Position numbers and translations under genes: made by a program
Notes under the pieces: model-generated
What the model saw: only the letters and a program-made list of their open reading frames with translations
What the model was told of the DNA's origin: nothing
Database searches by the model: none
NCBI RefSeq assembly: GCF_950295315.1
Contig: NC_080171.1
Coordinates: 94,582,470 to 94,646,469 of the forward strand
From: Erinaceus europaeus
Taxonomy: Eukaryota > Chordata > Mammalia > Eulipotyphla > Erinaceidae
Direction: 5' to 3'
DNA: 64,000 nucleotides
Shown: positions 21,488 to 33,600 of the stretch, in pieces
How the letters are laid out: each line of letters begins with the position of its first letter
Position numbering within the stretch: the stretch's first letter is position 1

Positions 21488-23228
21488 TTTTTTTAATTTT
21501 TTATTTAAGAAAGGATTATTGAATAAAAACATAAGGTAGGAGGGGTACAACTTCACACAATTCCCACCACCCATTCTCCATAACCCACCCCCTCCCCTGA
21601 TAGCTTTCCCATTCTCTAGCCCTCTGGGAGCATGGACCCAGGGTCGTTGAGGGTTGCAGAAGGTAGAAGGTCTGGCTTCTGTAATTGCTTCCCCGCTGAA
21701 CATGGGCGTTGACTGGTCGGTCCATACTCCCAGTCTGCCTCTCTCTTTCCCTACTAAGGTGTGTCTCTGGGGAAACTGAGCTCCAGGACACATTGGTGGG
21801 GTCTTCAATCCAGGGAAGCCTGGCCAGCATCCTGGTGGCATCTGGAACCTGGTGATTGAAAAGAGAGTTAACATACGAAGCCAAACAATTTGTTGAGCAA
21901 TCATGGATCCCAAGCTTGGAATAGTGGAGAGGAAGTGTTAGGGAGGTACTCACTGCAAACTCTAGTGTACTACTGCTTTCAGGTATATATTTTGCAGTAG
22001 TTTATGGCTACGTGTGCACATAAGCTCTCTCTCACAGAACTGGTGTATATCTAGGTTATGGGACTTTGTTAGAAAGTGAACTACCTGAGATGAAATTAGA
22101 GTGTACTATAAAAGGAAAGGTCTCACCCGAGTAATGAAGCTGAAGGGTTGTCATTCCACACGTGAAGTCTCTGGACACAGTCTGAGGTGAAGCATGTTGA
22201 GGTGGCAATCGTTGCGTTGGTTAGGTTGTGATCGGCAGATGCAGTATTATTTGGTTTGGATTGGGAGATGCATATGGGAATGTGGGCCCTATCCAAGGGT
22301 TCCAGGACTGGGGGAAGTAGGGGCTCTATAGTAGAGATGTGAGGTTCCTGCTGTCTTAGGGTTCAAAAAGGCAATCGATAGTTAATGTTATCATCACATT
22401 ATTTGTTAATTGGATTAACTTTGAAAAGTCCTTTTGTTATGGTTTGCTGTACAGTATCCAGTATCTTGTATATAGCTGTGCTATTGGATGCTTCTAATCT
22501 ACTTGGTCTAGGCTTTTGAGAGAGTCCGCATATCAAATACACAGCCTATAGAAGATCTGAAAGGGAAACTAAAAGCAGGACCTGATCAAATTGTAAGTAG
22601 GGCACCAAAGTAAAAACCCAGTGGTGAGGGGTAGACATGCAGCTTCCTGGGCCAGTGGGTGGTGGGAGTGGGCAGGAGGGATGGGTCACTCCCTCCAGGG
22701 CATTGGTGGTTCAGTGATAGGATTCTCGCCTGTTCCGCCCCCTCCTTGTCACACTCTGATTTTCACCAGTCACTTTTCTCTCCACCCTCTCTATGTCATA
22801 TCCTGTTTCCACCTTACTTGGCAAGTATATATAAAGACAGCATTGTGAGTTTTATGGTACTGTACTTTGAGTTTAACTTAGCTCGTCTTAGATTGTGCTG
22901 CGTCCTGCATGAATAAAGAGATACTGCCTACAGCTCAACCATGAGTACCTGGTCGTCTGTTACCCGCCCGTGAAGCCAGCCCGACGAAAACAACATAACC
23001 CGTCGAAAACATTATTCGTCTTTGCAGGATAGAAAGAATCCATAGAGAGGGAAAAAAAAGTATTCAGCCTATATATTAAAAGGATTCAGTTTGTGTTTTG
23101 AGAAACTTTGAGACATACAATTGATTTTCCCCCTCTCATATTAATTAACTAGTGATTTATATGTCTACATTTTGCTAGGAGTGTACATAAACACCATTCC
23201 CACCACCAAAGGACTGTGACCCATCCCT
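21488..23228 (-). mobile_element. L1 long 3'-UTR tail, inverted, inserted in L1 ORF2
   Basis: Exact 12-bp duplication ccgcataaattt at 21476-21487 and 23229-23240. The poly-T at 21485-21495 is its reversed tail. A 514-bp foreign segment sits at 22551-23064. Confidence 0.92.
22551..23064 (+). mobile_element. Composite retroposon: L1 3'-UTR piece, tRNA-Gly 5' half, promoter/poly(A)-signal segment
   Basis: Flanked by the 9-bp duplication cagcctata (22542-22550 and 23065-23073) and ending in an A-rich run. Parts in order: 22551-22699 is L1 3'-UTR sequence. 22700-22732 matches 31 of 33 bases of the 5' half of tRNA-Gly(GCC) as I know it. 22733-23064 is an LTR-like segment with a TATA-like 'gtatatataaag' and an AATAAA at about 22913. 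It has no long open frame. The source of the last part is unknown to me. Confidence 0.65.
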
Positions 23229-24339
23229 CCGCATAAATTTGAAAGAAATTTTAATGAAACAAATCCAATTACAAAGAAGACTAAAGCAAGTATAAACCTA
23301 TGGGACTACATCAAATTAAAAAGCTTCTGCACAGCAAAAGAAACCACTACCACTACCCAAACCAAGAGACCCCTCACAGAATGGGAGAAGATCTTTACAT
23401 GCCATACATCAGACAAGAGGCTAATAACCAAAATATATAAAGAGCTTGCCAAACTCAACAAGAAAACAAATACCCCATCCAAAAATGGGGAGAGGACATG
23501 GACAGAATATTCACCACAGAAGAGATCCAAAAGGCCAAGAAACACGTGAAAAAATGCTCCAAGTCTTTGATTGTCAGAGAGATGCAAAGAAAGACAACAA
23601 TGAGATACCACTTCACTCCTGTGAGAATGTCATACATCAGAAAAGGTAGCAGCAACAAACGCTGGAAAGATTTGTGGGTACAAAGAAACCCTCCTGCACT
23701 GCTGGTGGGAATGTCAATTGGTCCAACCTCTTTGGAGAGCAGTCTGGAGAACTCTCAGAAGGCTAGAAATGGGCCTACCCTATGACCTTGCAATTCCTCT
23801 CCTGGGGATATATCCTAAGGAACCCAACACACCCATCCATAAAGATTTGTGCATACCTATGTTCTTAGCACAATTTGTAATAGCCAAAACCTTGAAGCAA
23901 CTCAGGTGTCCAACAACAGATGAGTGGCTGTGCAAATTGTGGTATATATACACAATGAAATACTACTCGGTTATTAAAAATGGAGACTTCACCTTTTCCA
24001 ACCCATCTTGGATGAAATTGAAGAAGTCATGTTAAGTGAAATAAGTCAGAAACAGAAGGTTGAATATGGATGATCTCACTCTCAGGCAGAAGTTGAAAAA
24101 CAAGATCAGAGGAGAAAACACAAGTAGAACCTGAACTAGAGTTGGTGTATTGCACCAAAGTAAAAGACTCTGGGGTGGGGGTCGGGGGAGGATACAGGTC
24201 CAAAAAAGATGACAGAGGTCCTAGTGGGGGTTGTATTGTTATGTGGAAAACTGAGAAATGTTATGCATGTACAAACTATTGTATTTACTGTCGAATATAA
24301 AACATTAATCCCCCAATAAAGAAATTTTAAAAAATGTTA

Positions 24340-24594
24340 AATATATATTTTTTTCTCTGTTTGTTGCCTGTCTTTGCTGGTTGTTGTCTATTTCTCTGGT
24401 TGTTTTCACTGTTTCCAGCTCAAGTTTTTCAGATAGGAAGAAAGAGGGGGCAAATCTAGAGGGAGAAAGGTACCATAACACCAAAGCTTCCTCCAGTGAG
24501 GTGTGGGCTAGGCTGGAACCTAGGTCAAATACATGCTAAAGCAAGCATGCTATTCAATAGAGCTATTTTGCCAGTTGAGACTAATGTTTATATA
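24340..24594 (-). mobile_element. tRNA-like SINE, old minor family
   Basis: Purine-rich body with 'ccagtgaggtgtgggctagg' and reversed head ending 'agctattttgccag'. Too decayed for a family call. Confidence 0.5.
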
Positions 24595-24600
24595 TATATT

Positions 24601-24956
24601 TGTCCGGACAAAGGGTCCCTGGCCTCACACTCCCGCCCTGGGGCTTTAGGTAGAGTTGCCTGCTGTGGGAGGCCAAGAGGAAGTACACAAAGTACAGAGA
24701 CTTGCTGAGAACAGCCTGACCTCTTGGAGGCCCACACTTCCTGGCAGAGCCAACCGCAAGTTCCGCGGAGCCAACCGCAAGTTCCGCGGAGCCAACCGCA
24801 AGTTTCGCATTCCCATGCCCTGAAACAGTATAAGTAGCTGGGACAAGAGAAAAATAAAGGCTTGCTTGCTTGCTCCATGAACTGACTCTGCTGTTCTGTT
24901 AATCAATCCCGACGCCCTTCTCCCGTCTCGCCTTCACCGTCGCGCTGGACGCGACA
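24601..24956 (+). mobile_element. Solo LTR with exact 6-bp TSD
   Basis: 356 bp, TGTCCGGACA...GCGACA, flanked by tatatt at 24595-24600 and 24957-24962. Contains TATA-like 'cagtataagtagctggg' (about 24828) and AATAAAGG (about 24853). The 6-bp duplication points to a class II (ERVK) element. No internal viral sequence is present. Confidence 0.88.
24747..24809. repeat. 21-bp triplicate in the solo LTR
   Basis: Three copies starting 24747, 24768 and 24789 (core gagccaaccgcaagtt), the third with two differences. Located upstream of the TATA-like box. Confidence 0.92.
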
Positions 24957-25002
24957 TATATTAGTTTTCAAACTAGGTTGTTTCACATGTTAAAAAAATT
25001 TT

Positions 25003-25290
25003 AAGGGAGTTGGGCTGTAGCACAGTGGGTTAAGCGCAGGTGGCGCGAAGCACAAGGACCGGCATAAGGATCCCGGTTCGAACCCCGGCTCCCCACCTGC
25101 AGGGAAGTCGCTTCACAGGTGGTGAAGCAGGTCTGCAGGTGTCTGTCTTTCTCTCCTCCTCACTGTCTTCCCCTCCTCTCTCCATTTATCTCTGTCCTAT
25201 CCAACAACGACAACAACAATAATAACTACAACAGTAAAACAACAAGGGCAACAAAAGGGAATACATAAATAAAATAAATATTAAAAAAAA
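25003..25290 (+). mobile_element. SINE-A, short form
   Basis: Head 'gggagttgggctgtagcac'; B-box 'ggttcgaacccc' intact. Confidence 0.92.
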
Positions 25291-25312
25291 AAAAAAGAAA
25301 AAAATTTAAATC

Positions 25313-25440
25313 AAGGGCTAGTGCTGACTCAGTCTACAAAACATACACATTACCATGCATGAGAACCCAGGTTCAAACCCCCAATCCACAGCTGTAGATG
25401 TCTCTCCTTTCTGTCTCTCCCTGTTTTACTCTCAATTAAA
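25313..25440 (+). mobile_element. tRNA-like SINE, decayed
   Basis: 'gggctagtgctgactcagtc' head and B-box-like 'caggttcaaaccccc', followed by a CT-rich stretch and A run. Confidence 0.55.
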
Positions 25441-25450
25441 AAAAAAAATT

Positions 25451-25699
25451 AAATATTTATTTTCCCTTTTGTTGCCCTTGTTTTTTATTGTTGTTGTAGT
25501 TATTATTGTTGTTAGGACAGAGAGAAATGAGAAAGATGGGGAAGACAGAGGGGGGAGAGAAAGATAAACACCTGCAGACATGCGTCACCACTTGTGAAGT
25601 AACTCCCCTGCAGCCGGGGACTCGAACCGGGATCCTTATGCTGGTCCTTGTGTTTCGTGCCACCTGCGCTTAACCCACTGCGCTACCGCCCGACTCCCA
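25451..25699 (-). mobile_element. SINE-A, short form
   Basis: Reversed tail 'tattttcccttttgttgccc' and head ending 'ctaccgcccgactccc'. Confidence 0.92.
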
Positions 25700-25834
25700 G
25701 ATAAAAAAAATTTTTAATTTTTAAAAGCCACTGGCACTGAGCCCTAGTGATATCCCTGGTGAAAAAATCATCTTTTATAAAAAATAAATAAGTTAAATCA
25801 AGGATGTCTAAAACTAAATGTTAGCAGATGAGGC

Positions 25835-25960
25835 TCAGTAGTAGAATGTAGAACTTGCATGCATGAAGTCACAAATCCCAAATTCAACCCCTGGCATCAC
25901 ATATGTTAGAGTGATACCCTAATTCATTCTATCTCACATTCATATTTTCACTATTAAACC
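25835..25960 (+). mobile_element. SINE-C-like, decayed
   Basis: 'gaggctcagtagtagaatg' head, B-box-like 'caaattcaacccctggc'. Confidence 0.5.
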
Positions 25961-26044
25961 AATCCTCTTGGGGGTGGGAGGGGAATCTTACAGTTGAATT
26001 ACGCAGGAACAAATGAATTTTTAAACACACTATCTTTTTTTTAA

Positions 26045-26312
26045 TGTTTATTATTTATTTATTCCCTTTTGTTGCCCTTGTTTTATTGTTGTAGGTATTA
26101 TTGTTGTTGTTACTGATGTCGTTAGATAGCACATAGAGAAATAGAAGAGGGGAAGACAGAGGGGGAGAGAAAGACACCTGCAGACCTGCTTCACCACCTG
26201 TGAAGCGACTCCCCTGCAGGTGGCAAGGTGGGGGCTGGAACCCGGGTCCTTATGCTGGTCCTTGGGCTTTACACCTCGTGCACTTAACCTGCTGCGCCAC
26301 CGCCTGACTCCC
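26045..26312 (-). mobile_element. SINE-A, short form
   Basis: Reversed head ends 'gcgccaccgcctgactccc'. Confidence 0.9.
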
Positions 26313-26399
26313 TTAAATACAGTATCTATCCCTAGCTGGAAATAGTCTATGAGAAAAAATAGTAAAAAAAAAAAAAAAAGAAAGAAATATTTACTTAAA

Positions 26400-27010
26400 G
26401 TTGCTAATTTTGGTGGCAAAGGTGTTAACTATGAAACTTCTATGTGTTATAAAAATACATGAATATAAGAAATTGCACTTCCATTGTAACTATAAATGTG
26501 AACTCAATTTTTAGAAATGCTTATTTCTCTACTTTGCGCATCATAGCACCATAGATTTTAGTTCTAAATGCCATTTTCTACAAATGATACCAATGCTTCT
26601 GGAAAAATTATGAATTTCAAGTCCTAAACAGGTACTACCTATCCAAGTGCCACACAAACCTGAAATGTCAGAAAGAAAGGACTCACAATCTAGTAGTTAA
26701 GCACCAAAAAGAATGGTGATGTTGAAACACTTCAAGTCTGAAAGTCTGCAGTAATAACTCAAGAGAGAAGAGAAAGCAGAGATTTTTGTATCAATTACCA
26801 GGCAATAAATGACTGTATTTGAAGACTACACCCCAATGTTAATGACTTCATTCAGGCAAGAAACATAAATAGATGATGTAACTATTAAGTGAAATTTATT
26901 GAGGAAGTCTCAGAAAGTTTATTGCAGATTCCTTATGATTTTATAAGGAGGGAAAATATACAGCTTAACCAAATGATTGAAGCTGAGATCACAAAAGTGA
27001 TACAGTAAGA
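26400..27010. other. Non-repetitive intergenic sequence
   Basis: AT-rich; no gene or repeat recognised. Confidence 0.5.
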
Positions 27011-27014
27011 ATTG

Positions 27015-28450
27015 TATAACTCTGGTGTATTGCACCAAAGTAAAAGACTCTGGGGTGGGAGGCGGGGAGAGTTCAGGTCTTGGAACAGTATGGCAGACAA
27101 CCTAGTAGGGGTTTTACTGCTATGTGAAAAACTGAGAAATGGGAAAAAAAAAAAAAAAAAAAAAAAGTAAAGTAAATTCCAAGTGGATCAAGGACTTGGA
27201 TGTTAGACCAGAAACTATCAGATACTTAGAGGAAAATATTGGCAGAACTCTTTTCTGCATAAATTTTAAAGACATTTTCAATGAAACGAATCCAATTACA
27301 AAGACTAAGGCAAGTATAAACCTATGGGACTACATCAAATTAAAAAGCTTCTGCACAGCAAAAGAAACCACTACCCAAACCAAGAGCCCCCTCACAGAAT
27401 GGGACAAGACCTTTACATGCCATACATCAGATAAGAGTTTAATAAGCAACATATATAAAGAGCTTGCCAGACTCAACAACAAGACAACAAATAATCCCAT
27501 CCAAAAATGGGGGGAGGACTTGGACAGAATATTCACCACAGAAGAGATCCAAAAGGCTGAGAAACACATGAAAAAATGCCCCAAGTCTCTGACTGTCAGA
27601 GAAATGCAAATAGATACAACAATGAGATATCACTTCACTCCTGTGAGAATGTCATACATCAGAAAAGGTAACAGCAGCAAATGCTGGAGAGGGTGTGGGG
27701 TCAAAGGAACCCTCCTACACTGGTGGTGGGAATGTCAATTGGTCCAACCTCTGTGGAGAACAGTCTGGAGAACTCTCTGAAGGCTAGAAATGGACCTACC
27801 CTATGACCCTGAAATTCCTCTCCTGGGGATATATCCTAAGGAACCCAACACATCCATCCAAAAAGATCTGTGAACACATATGTTCTTGGCAGCACAATTT
27901 GTAATAGCCAAAACCTGGAAGCAACCCAGGTGTCCAACAACAGATGAGTGGCTGAGCAAGTTGTGGTATATATACACAATGGAATACTACTCAGCTGTAA
28001 AAAAATGGTGACTTCACCGTTTTCAGCCAATCTTGGATGGACCTTGAAAAATTCATGTTATATGAAATAAGTCAGAAACAGAAGGATGAATATGGGATGA
28101 TCTCACTCTCAGGCAGTAGTTGAAAAACAAGATCAGAAATGAAAACACAAGTGGAACCTAAAATGTAATTGGTATATCGCATCAAAGTAAAAGACTCTGG
28201 GGTGGGTGGGTGGGAATAATACAGGTCCATGAAAGATGATAAATGACATACTGGGGGTTGTATTGTTAAATGGGAAACTGGGAAATGTTATGCATGAACA
28301 AACTATTGTATTTACTGTTGAATGTAAAACATTAATTCCCCATTCCCCAATAAAGAAATAAATTTTTTAAAAAATGAGAAATGTTGTGCATGTACAAACT
28401 ATTGTATTTACTGTCGAATGTAAAACATTAATCCCTCAAAATAGAAATTA
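27015..28450 (+). mobile_element. L1 tail split by a second, 5'-truncated L1
   Basis: 27015-27141 and 28374-28450 are two halves of one short L1 3' UTR. Between them, 27167-28373 is another L1 starting late in ORF2 ('agtaaattccaagtggatc') and running through the Cys-rich end to 'caataaagaaataaatttt'. The word tgagaaatg is duplicated at the two junctions. A 24-A run at the left junction is unexplained by the plus orientation of the inner copy. Confidence 0.85.
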
Positions 28451-29643
28451 AAAAAAAATTGTGTAACAACATTTGGCCAGCATCATCAAAAATGAATAAA
28501 AGGGGGGGTTTCCCGGAAGATGGCAGACTGAGAAGCTGCTAGTGGCTGAGCTCTGACCACATCTCCTGGAAACGGTAGGATTTTCTGCCTTTAGCAGGCC
28601 AGCCAATAAGGGGTCCTAGCGGTGACAACAAGGAGGTAACTATAACTTAATTTGGGTTAAGAATTAGAGTAGGGAAAAAAGGGGGGAAAAATTTTTTTTC
28701 TTCCTTTTAATTTTCAAGCATACCTCCTTCCCGCCCTCCCCCCCATAACGAGTCCCTGGGGACCAGCTCCTAGCAGAGGAGGGGAGCTCCTTTTCTTTAC
28801 CAAATTCCTGCCCCACCAGGGAGTATCATTAATTCTAAGTCTATACCCTTCTGAAACCTCTGGCCTTTTTTATTTATAAGTAGCCAACCCCCCCACCTCA
28901 CCCCACATAGCTAATTAAATAGTTAAAAATAAATACAAAAAAAAACCCCTTTCCTTTCACTGCCCTTTTATGACTGTTCTTTTTCTTATCTTTTTCTTTT
29001 TTCTCTCTCTTTCTTTTGTTTTTTTTCTTTTTCTCATTCTAGTCATCCCTTCTTCCTTAATCCTACAGCTTCCAAAGTCACAGTCCCCAGCCCCCACACC
29101 ACAGTGTGCTTTTTTGAATTCACTGATACACATTTGGGAATTTCCTTTCACTGCTCTTTAATTACAGCTTTTTCTTATCTTTTCCCTTTTCTCTCTCTCG
29201 TCTCTCTCTCTCTCTTTTTTTTAATCTTGTCATACACTTCTTCCTTCTTTGCCTTTCTGAATTTGTGAATTATTTTGGGGAAGAAATCTGACTCAGAGTG
29301 GACTCTCTATGTGTGTATCTCTGCTCTAGTTCCCTTTCCCCTCTTGTTACCCCTAGAATATACAGTGGGTAGTAGATTTGCATAACTGTCTATTCTTGCT
29401 ATCCTTTCTTTTCTCTTTCTTCACTGGGATTTGGTTACTATTTTTTCACAGATTGGAGAAATTGTTTGGCTAACTGGTAACGATTAAACTACTTCAATAC
29501 TTGCTTCAGTTGCTACTGTAATTCCTGAGGTTGGTGAGTGCAATTGTCATAAAGGTATTTAGTACAGTGTTACTTGTACTCAAGACACAACAACTGAGGA
29601 ACAACAGAGCATAAAAAAAAAAAGAAACACATAAATCAAAAAA

Positions 29644-30558
29644 ATGGGTAGATCAAAAACAAATAAAACTGCTACTCCAATGAATGAAGACAAGAGCCCA
29701 GAAGAAACTACAAATCAGCCAGAAGTAACCATAGATAAGAAAAGTATGCAAGCAATAATAAACTTATTAATCACAGATATGAAAACAACATTGGAGGAAA
29801 GGAATGGCAGTATTAGGGAAACAACAGTTGAGACCCCCAAGGAAAATACTGATTATCTTGAGGCAATTAGAGAACTGAAAGCTGAAATAGCTGTAATGAA
29901 GAAAGAAGCTGAGGCAAGGGAAAGAAGACTAACAGAAGCAGAAAACAGAATTAGTCAGACAGAGGATGAGTTAGAGAAAACGAAGAAAGAGGTGAAAGAG
30001 CTTAAGAAGAGATTGAGAGACACTGAAAACAACAACAGAGACATATGGGATGATCTCAAAAGAAGTAACATTCGTATAATTGGCCTGCCAGAGGAAGAAA
30101 GAGAGGAAGGGGAAGCAAACATTCTAGAGGAAATAATAGAAGAAAACTTCCCAGACCTGAATAACAGAAAGGACATCAAGATTCAAGAGGCCCAGAGAGT
30201 ACCAAACAGAATCAACCCAGACCTGAAGACACCAAGACACATCATAGTCACAATGAGAAGAAGTAAGGATAAAGAAAGGATCCTAAAGGGTGCAAGAGAG
30301 AAACAAAAAGTCACATACAAGGGAAAACCCATAAGATTATCTGCAGACTTCTCCACTCAAACTCTAAAAGCCAGAAGGGAGTGGTAAGATATCTATTGAG
30401 CCCTGAATGAAAAAGGGTTTCAACCAAGGATAATATATCCTGCAAGACTTTCATTCAAACAAGATGGAGGGATCAAAACCTTCTTAGATAAACAACAGTT
30501 AAAGGAGGCAACCATCACCAAGCCGGCCCTGAAAGAGGTTCTAAAAGACCTCTTATAA
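29644..30558 (+). pseudogene. L1 ORF1p, two in-frame stops
   Basis: 305 codons including the terminal stop at 30556-30558, broken by TAA at 30385-30387 and TGA at 30397-30399. The segment open to the first stop is 247 residues: a lysine-rich N-terminus, a heptad-like coiled coil at about residues 70-130, the RRM-like domain from about 135, and part of the C-terminal nucleic-acid-binding domain. ORF1p trimerises and coats L1 RNA in cytoplasmic particles. The frame before the first stop is well preserved, indicating moderate age. Confidence 0.88.
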
Positions 30559-30618
30559 ACAAGAACATCACTATAATACTTCCAATATATCAGAGCAAAC
30601 AAAATTTTTTTTTGAACA

Positions 30619-33600
30619 ATGGCACTACAATACATTAAATCCATAATATCAATAAATGTCAATGGCTTAAACTCACCCATCAAAAGGCACAGGGTGGGGG
30701 GATGGATCAGAAAACATAACCCAACCACATGCTGCTTGCAAGAATCCCATCCCATCTGTCACAACAAGATAAACACAGACTTAAAGTGAAAGGATGGAAA
30801 ACTATCATACAGGCTAACGGACCACAAAAAAGGGCAGGAACAGACATTCTCATCTCAGACACGATAGATTTTAAATTAAATAAATAAAAGATAGGCAAGG
30901 ACATTACATAATGATTAGAGGATCAATCAGCCAAGAAGACTTAACAATTATTAACATCTATGCACCCAATGAAGGAGCATCTAAATACATTAAGCACCTA
31001 CTGAAAGAATTTCAAAAATACATCAATAGTAATACAATAATAGTGGGAGACTTCAATACCCCACTCTCACACTTAGATCAACAAAGCATAGAACAAATAA
31101 AGATACAAGAGAATTGAATGAAGAGATCGACAGACTAGACCTCTTGGACATTTTCAGACTCCTCCACCCCAAAAAACTAGAAAACACCTTCTTTTCAAAT
31201 CCACATAACACATACTCAAGGATAGACCACATGTTAGGCCACAAAGACAGCATCAATAAATTCAAGAGCATTGAAATCATCCCAAGTATCTTCTCAGACC
31301 ACAGTGGAGTAAAACTAACATTTAACAACAAACAGAAAATTATTAAAAGACACAGAATCTGGAAACTAAACAACATGCTCCTTAAGAACCACTGGGTCAG
31401 AGACTCACTCAAGCAGGAAATTCAAATGTTCCTGGAAACTAATGAAAATGAAGACACAACCTATCAAAATATTTGGGACACAGCTAAAGCAGTACTGAGA
31501 GGGAAACTTATAGCCATACAATCACATATTAAACACCAAGAAGAAGCTCAAATGAACGACCTTACTGCACACCTCAAGGACTTAGACGAAGAGGAACAAA
31601 GGAACCCTAAAGCAACCAGAAGGACAGAAATCACTAAAGTTAGAGCAGAAATAAACAACATCGAAAATAAAAGAACCATACAAAAGATCAATGAAGCCAA
31701 ATGTTGGTTCTTTGAAAGATTAAACAAAATTGACAAACCCCTAGTCAGACTCACCAAACAAAAAAGAGAGAAGACTCAAATTAATAGAATTGTAAACGAT
31801 GGAGGAGATAATCACAACTGACACCACAGAAATCCAGAGAATCCTGCGAAACTTCTATAAAGAACTATATGCCACCAAGCTAGAGAATCTGGAAGAAATG
31901 GAACAATTCCTAGAAACATATGCCCTTCCAAAACTGAAACAAGAAGAACTACAAAATCTAAATGCACCAATCACAGACAAAGAAATTGAAACCGTTATTA
32001 AGAATCTCCCCAACAACAAAAGTCCTGGACCAAATGGCTTCACAAACGAATTCTACAAAACTTTCAGGAAACAGTTAATACCCATACTTCTTAAGCTTTT
32101 CCATAAGATTGAAAAAACAGGAATACTCCCTTCCACCTTCTATGAAGCCAACATCATCCTGATACCAAAAGCTGATAGGGACAGAACAAAAAAGGAAAAC
32201 TACAGACCAATATCTCTGATGAACACAGATGCCAAAATATTAAACAAGATCTTGGCCAACCGGATACAGCAACATATCAAAAAGATTGTTCATCACGACC
32301 AAGTGGGATTCATCCCAGGAATGCAAGGCTGGCTCAACATCCATAAGTCAATCAATGTCATTCACCACATCAATAAAAGCAAAGCCAAAAACCACATGAC
32401 TATCTCAATAGATGCAGAGAAAGCCTTTGACAAAATCCAACACCCATTCATGCTCAAAACTCTACAAAAAATGGGAATAGATGGGAAATTCCTCAAGATA
32501 GTGGAGTCTATATATAGCAAACCTACAGCCAACATCATACTCAATGGACAGAAGCAGAAAGCATTCCCCCTCAGATCGGGGACTAGACAGGGCTGTCCAC
32601 TGTCACCGTTACTCTTCAACATAGTATTGGAAGTTCTTGCCATAGCAATCAGGCAAGAGAAAGAAATCAAAGGAATACAGATTGGAAGGGAAGAAGTCAA
32701 GCTCTCACTATTTGCAGATGATATGATAGTATACATAGAAAGACCTAAAGAATCCAGCAGAAAATTACTGGAAGTTATTAGGCAATATAGCAAGGTATCA
32801 GGCTACAAAATCAATGTACAAAAATCAGTGACATTTCTTTATGCAAACACTAAATCTGAAGAAGAAGACATCCAGAAATCACTCCCATTTACTTTTTCAG
32901 CAAAATCAATCAAATACCTAGGAATAAAGTTGACCAAAGAAGTGAAAGACTTGTATGCTGAAAACTATGAGTCGCTACTCAAGGAAATAGAAACTGATAA
33001 CAAGAAATGGAAAGATATCCCATGCTCATGGGTTGGAAGAATAAATATCATCAAAATGAATATTCTCCCCAGAGCCATATACAAATTTAATGCAATACCC
33101 ATCAAAGTTCCACCAAGCTTCTTTAAGAGAATAGAACAAACACTACAATCATTTATCTGGAACCTGAAAACACCTAGTTGCCAAAACCATCTTGAGGAAA
33201 AGAAACAGAAATGGAGGCATCACACTGCCAGACCTTAAACTATATTATAAAGCCATCATCATCAAAACAGCATGGTACTGGAACAAAAATAGGCACACAA
33301 ACCAGTGGAACAGAATTGAAAGCCCAGAAATAAATCCCCACACCTATGGACATCTAATCTTTGATAAGGGGGCCCAAAGGATTAAAAGGAAAAAGGAGGC
33401 TCTCTTCAATAAATGGTGCTGGGAAAACTGGGTTGTAACATGCAGAAGGATGAAATTGAACCACTTTATCTCACCAGAAACAAAAATCAACTCCAAATGG
33501 ATCAAAGACCTAGATGTCAGACCAGAAACAATCAAATACTTAGAGGAAAACATTGGTAAAACACTTTCCCACCTACACCTCAAGGACATCTTTGATGAAT

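Larger units (their letters stand above)
16726..24035 (+). pseudogene. L1 ORF2 remnant, interrupted
   Basis: Starts at 16726. The endonuclease region includes the SDHSG motif near 17700. The RT spans 18350-20820 around an inserted element, and the C-terminal Cys-rich region lies near 23655. The RT active-site motif F-A-D-D reads F-A-N-D at about 20629-20640 (gca-aat-gac), an inactivating change in addition to the stops, frameshifts and insertions. Confidence 0.85.
15737..24335 (+). mobile_element. L1 with several nested insertions (short 3'-UTR type)
   Basis: L1 segments at 15737-17003, 17287-18690, 20196-21487 and 23229-24335 join into one element: 5' UTR, shortened ORF1, ORF2 endonuclease and RT, Cys-rich end, then a short 3' UTR ending 'cccaataaagaaatttt'. 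Inserted into it are a SINE-A, a plus-strand L1 tail and a minus-strand L1 tail, two of them with clear target-site duplications. Both reading frames are broken. Confidence 0.9.

Noticed and set aside
22700..22732. Genuine tRNA-Gly gene
   Set aside because: Only the 5' half is present; homology stops at the anticodon and the sequence after it does not close a cloverleaf.
29644..30387. Host coiled-coil protein gene
   Set aside because: The frame is L1 ORF1: its position before ORF2, its RRM-like part and the enclosing target duplication fix the identity.
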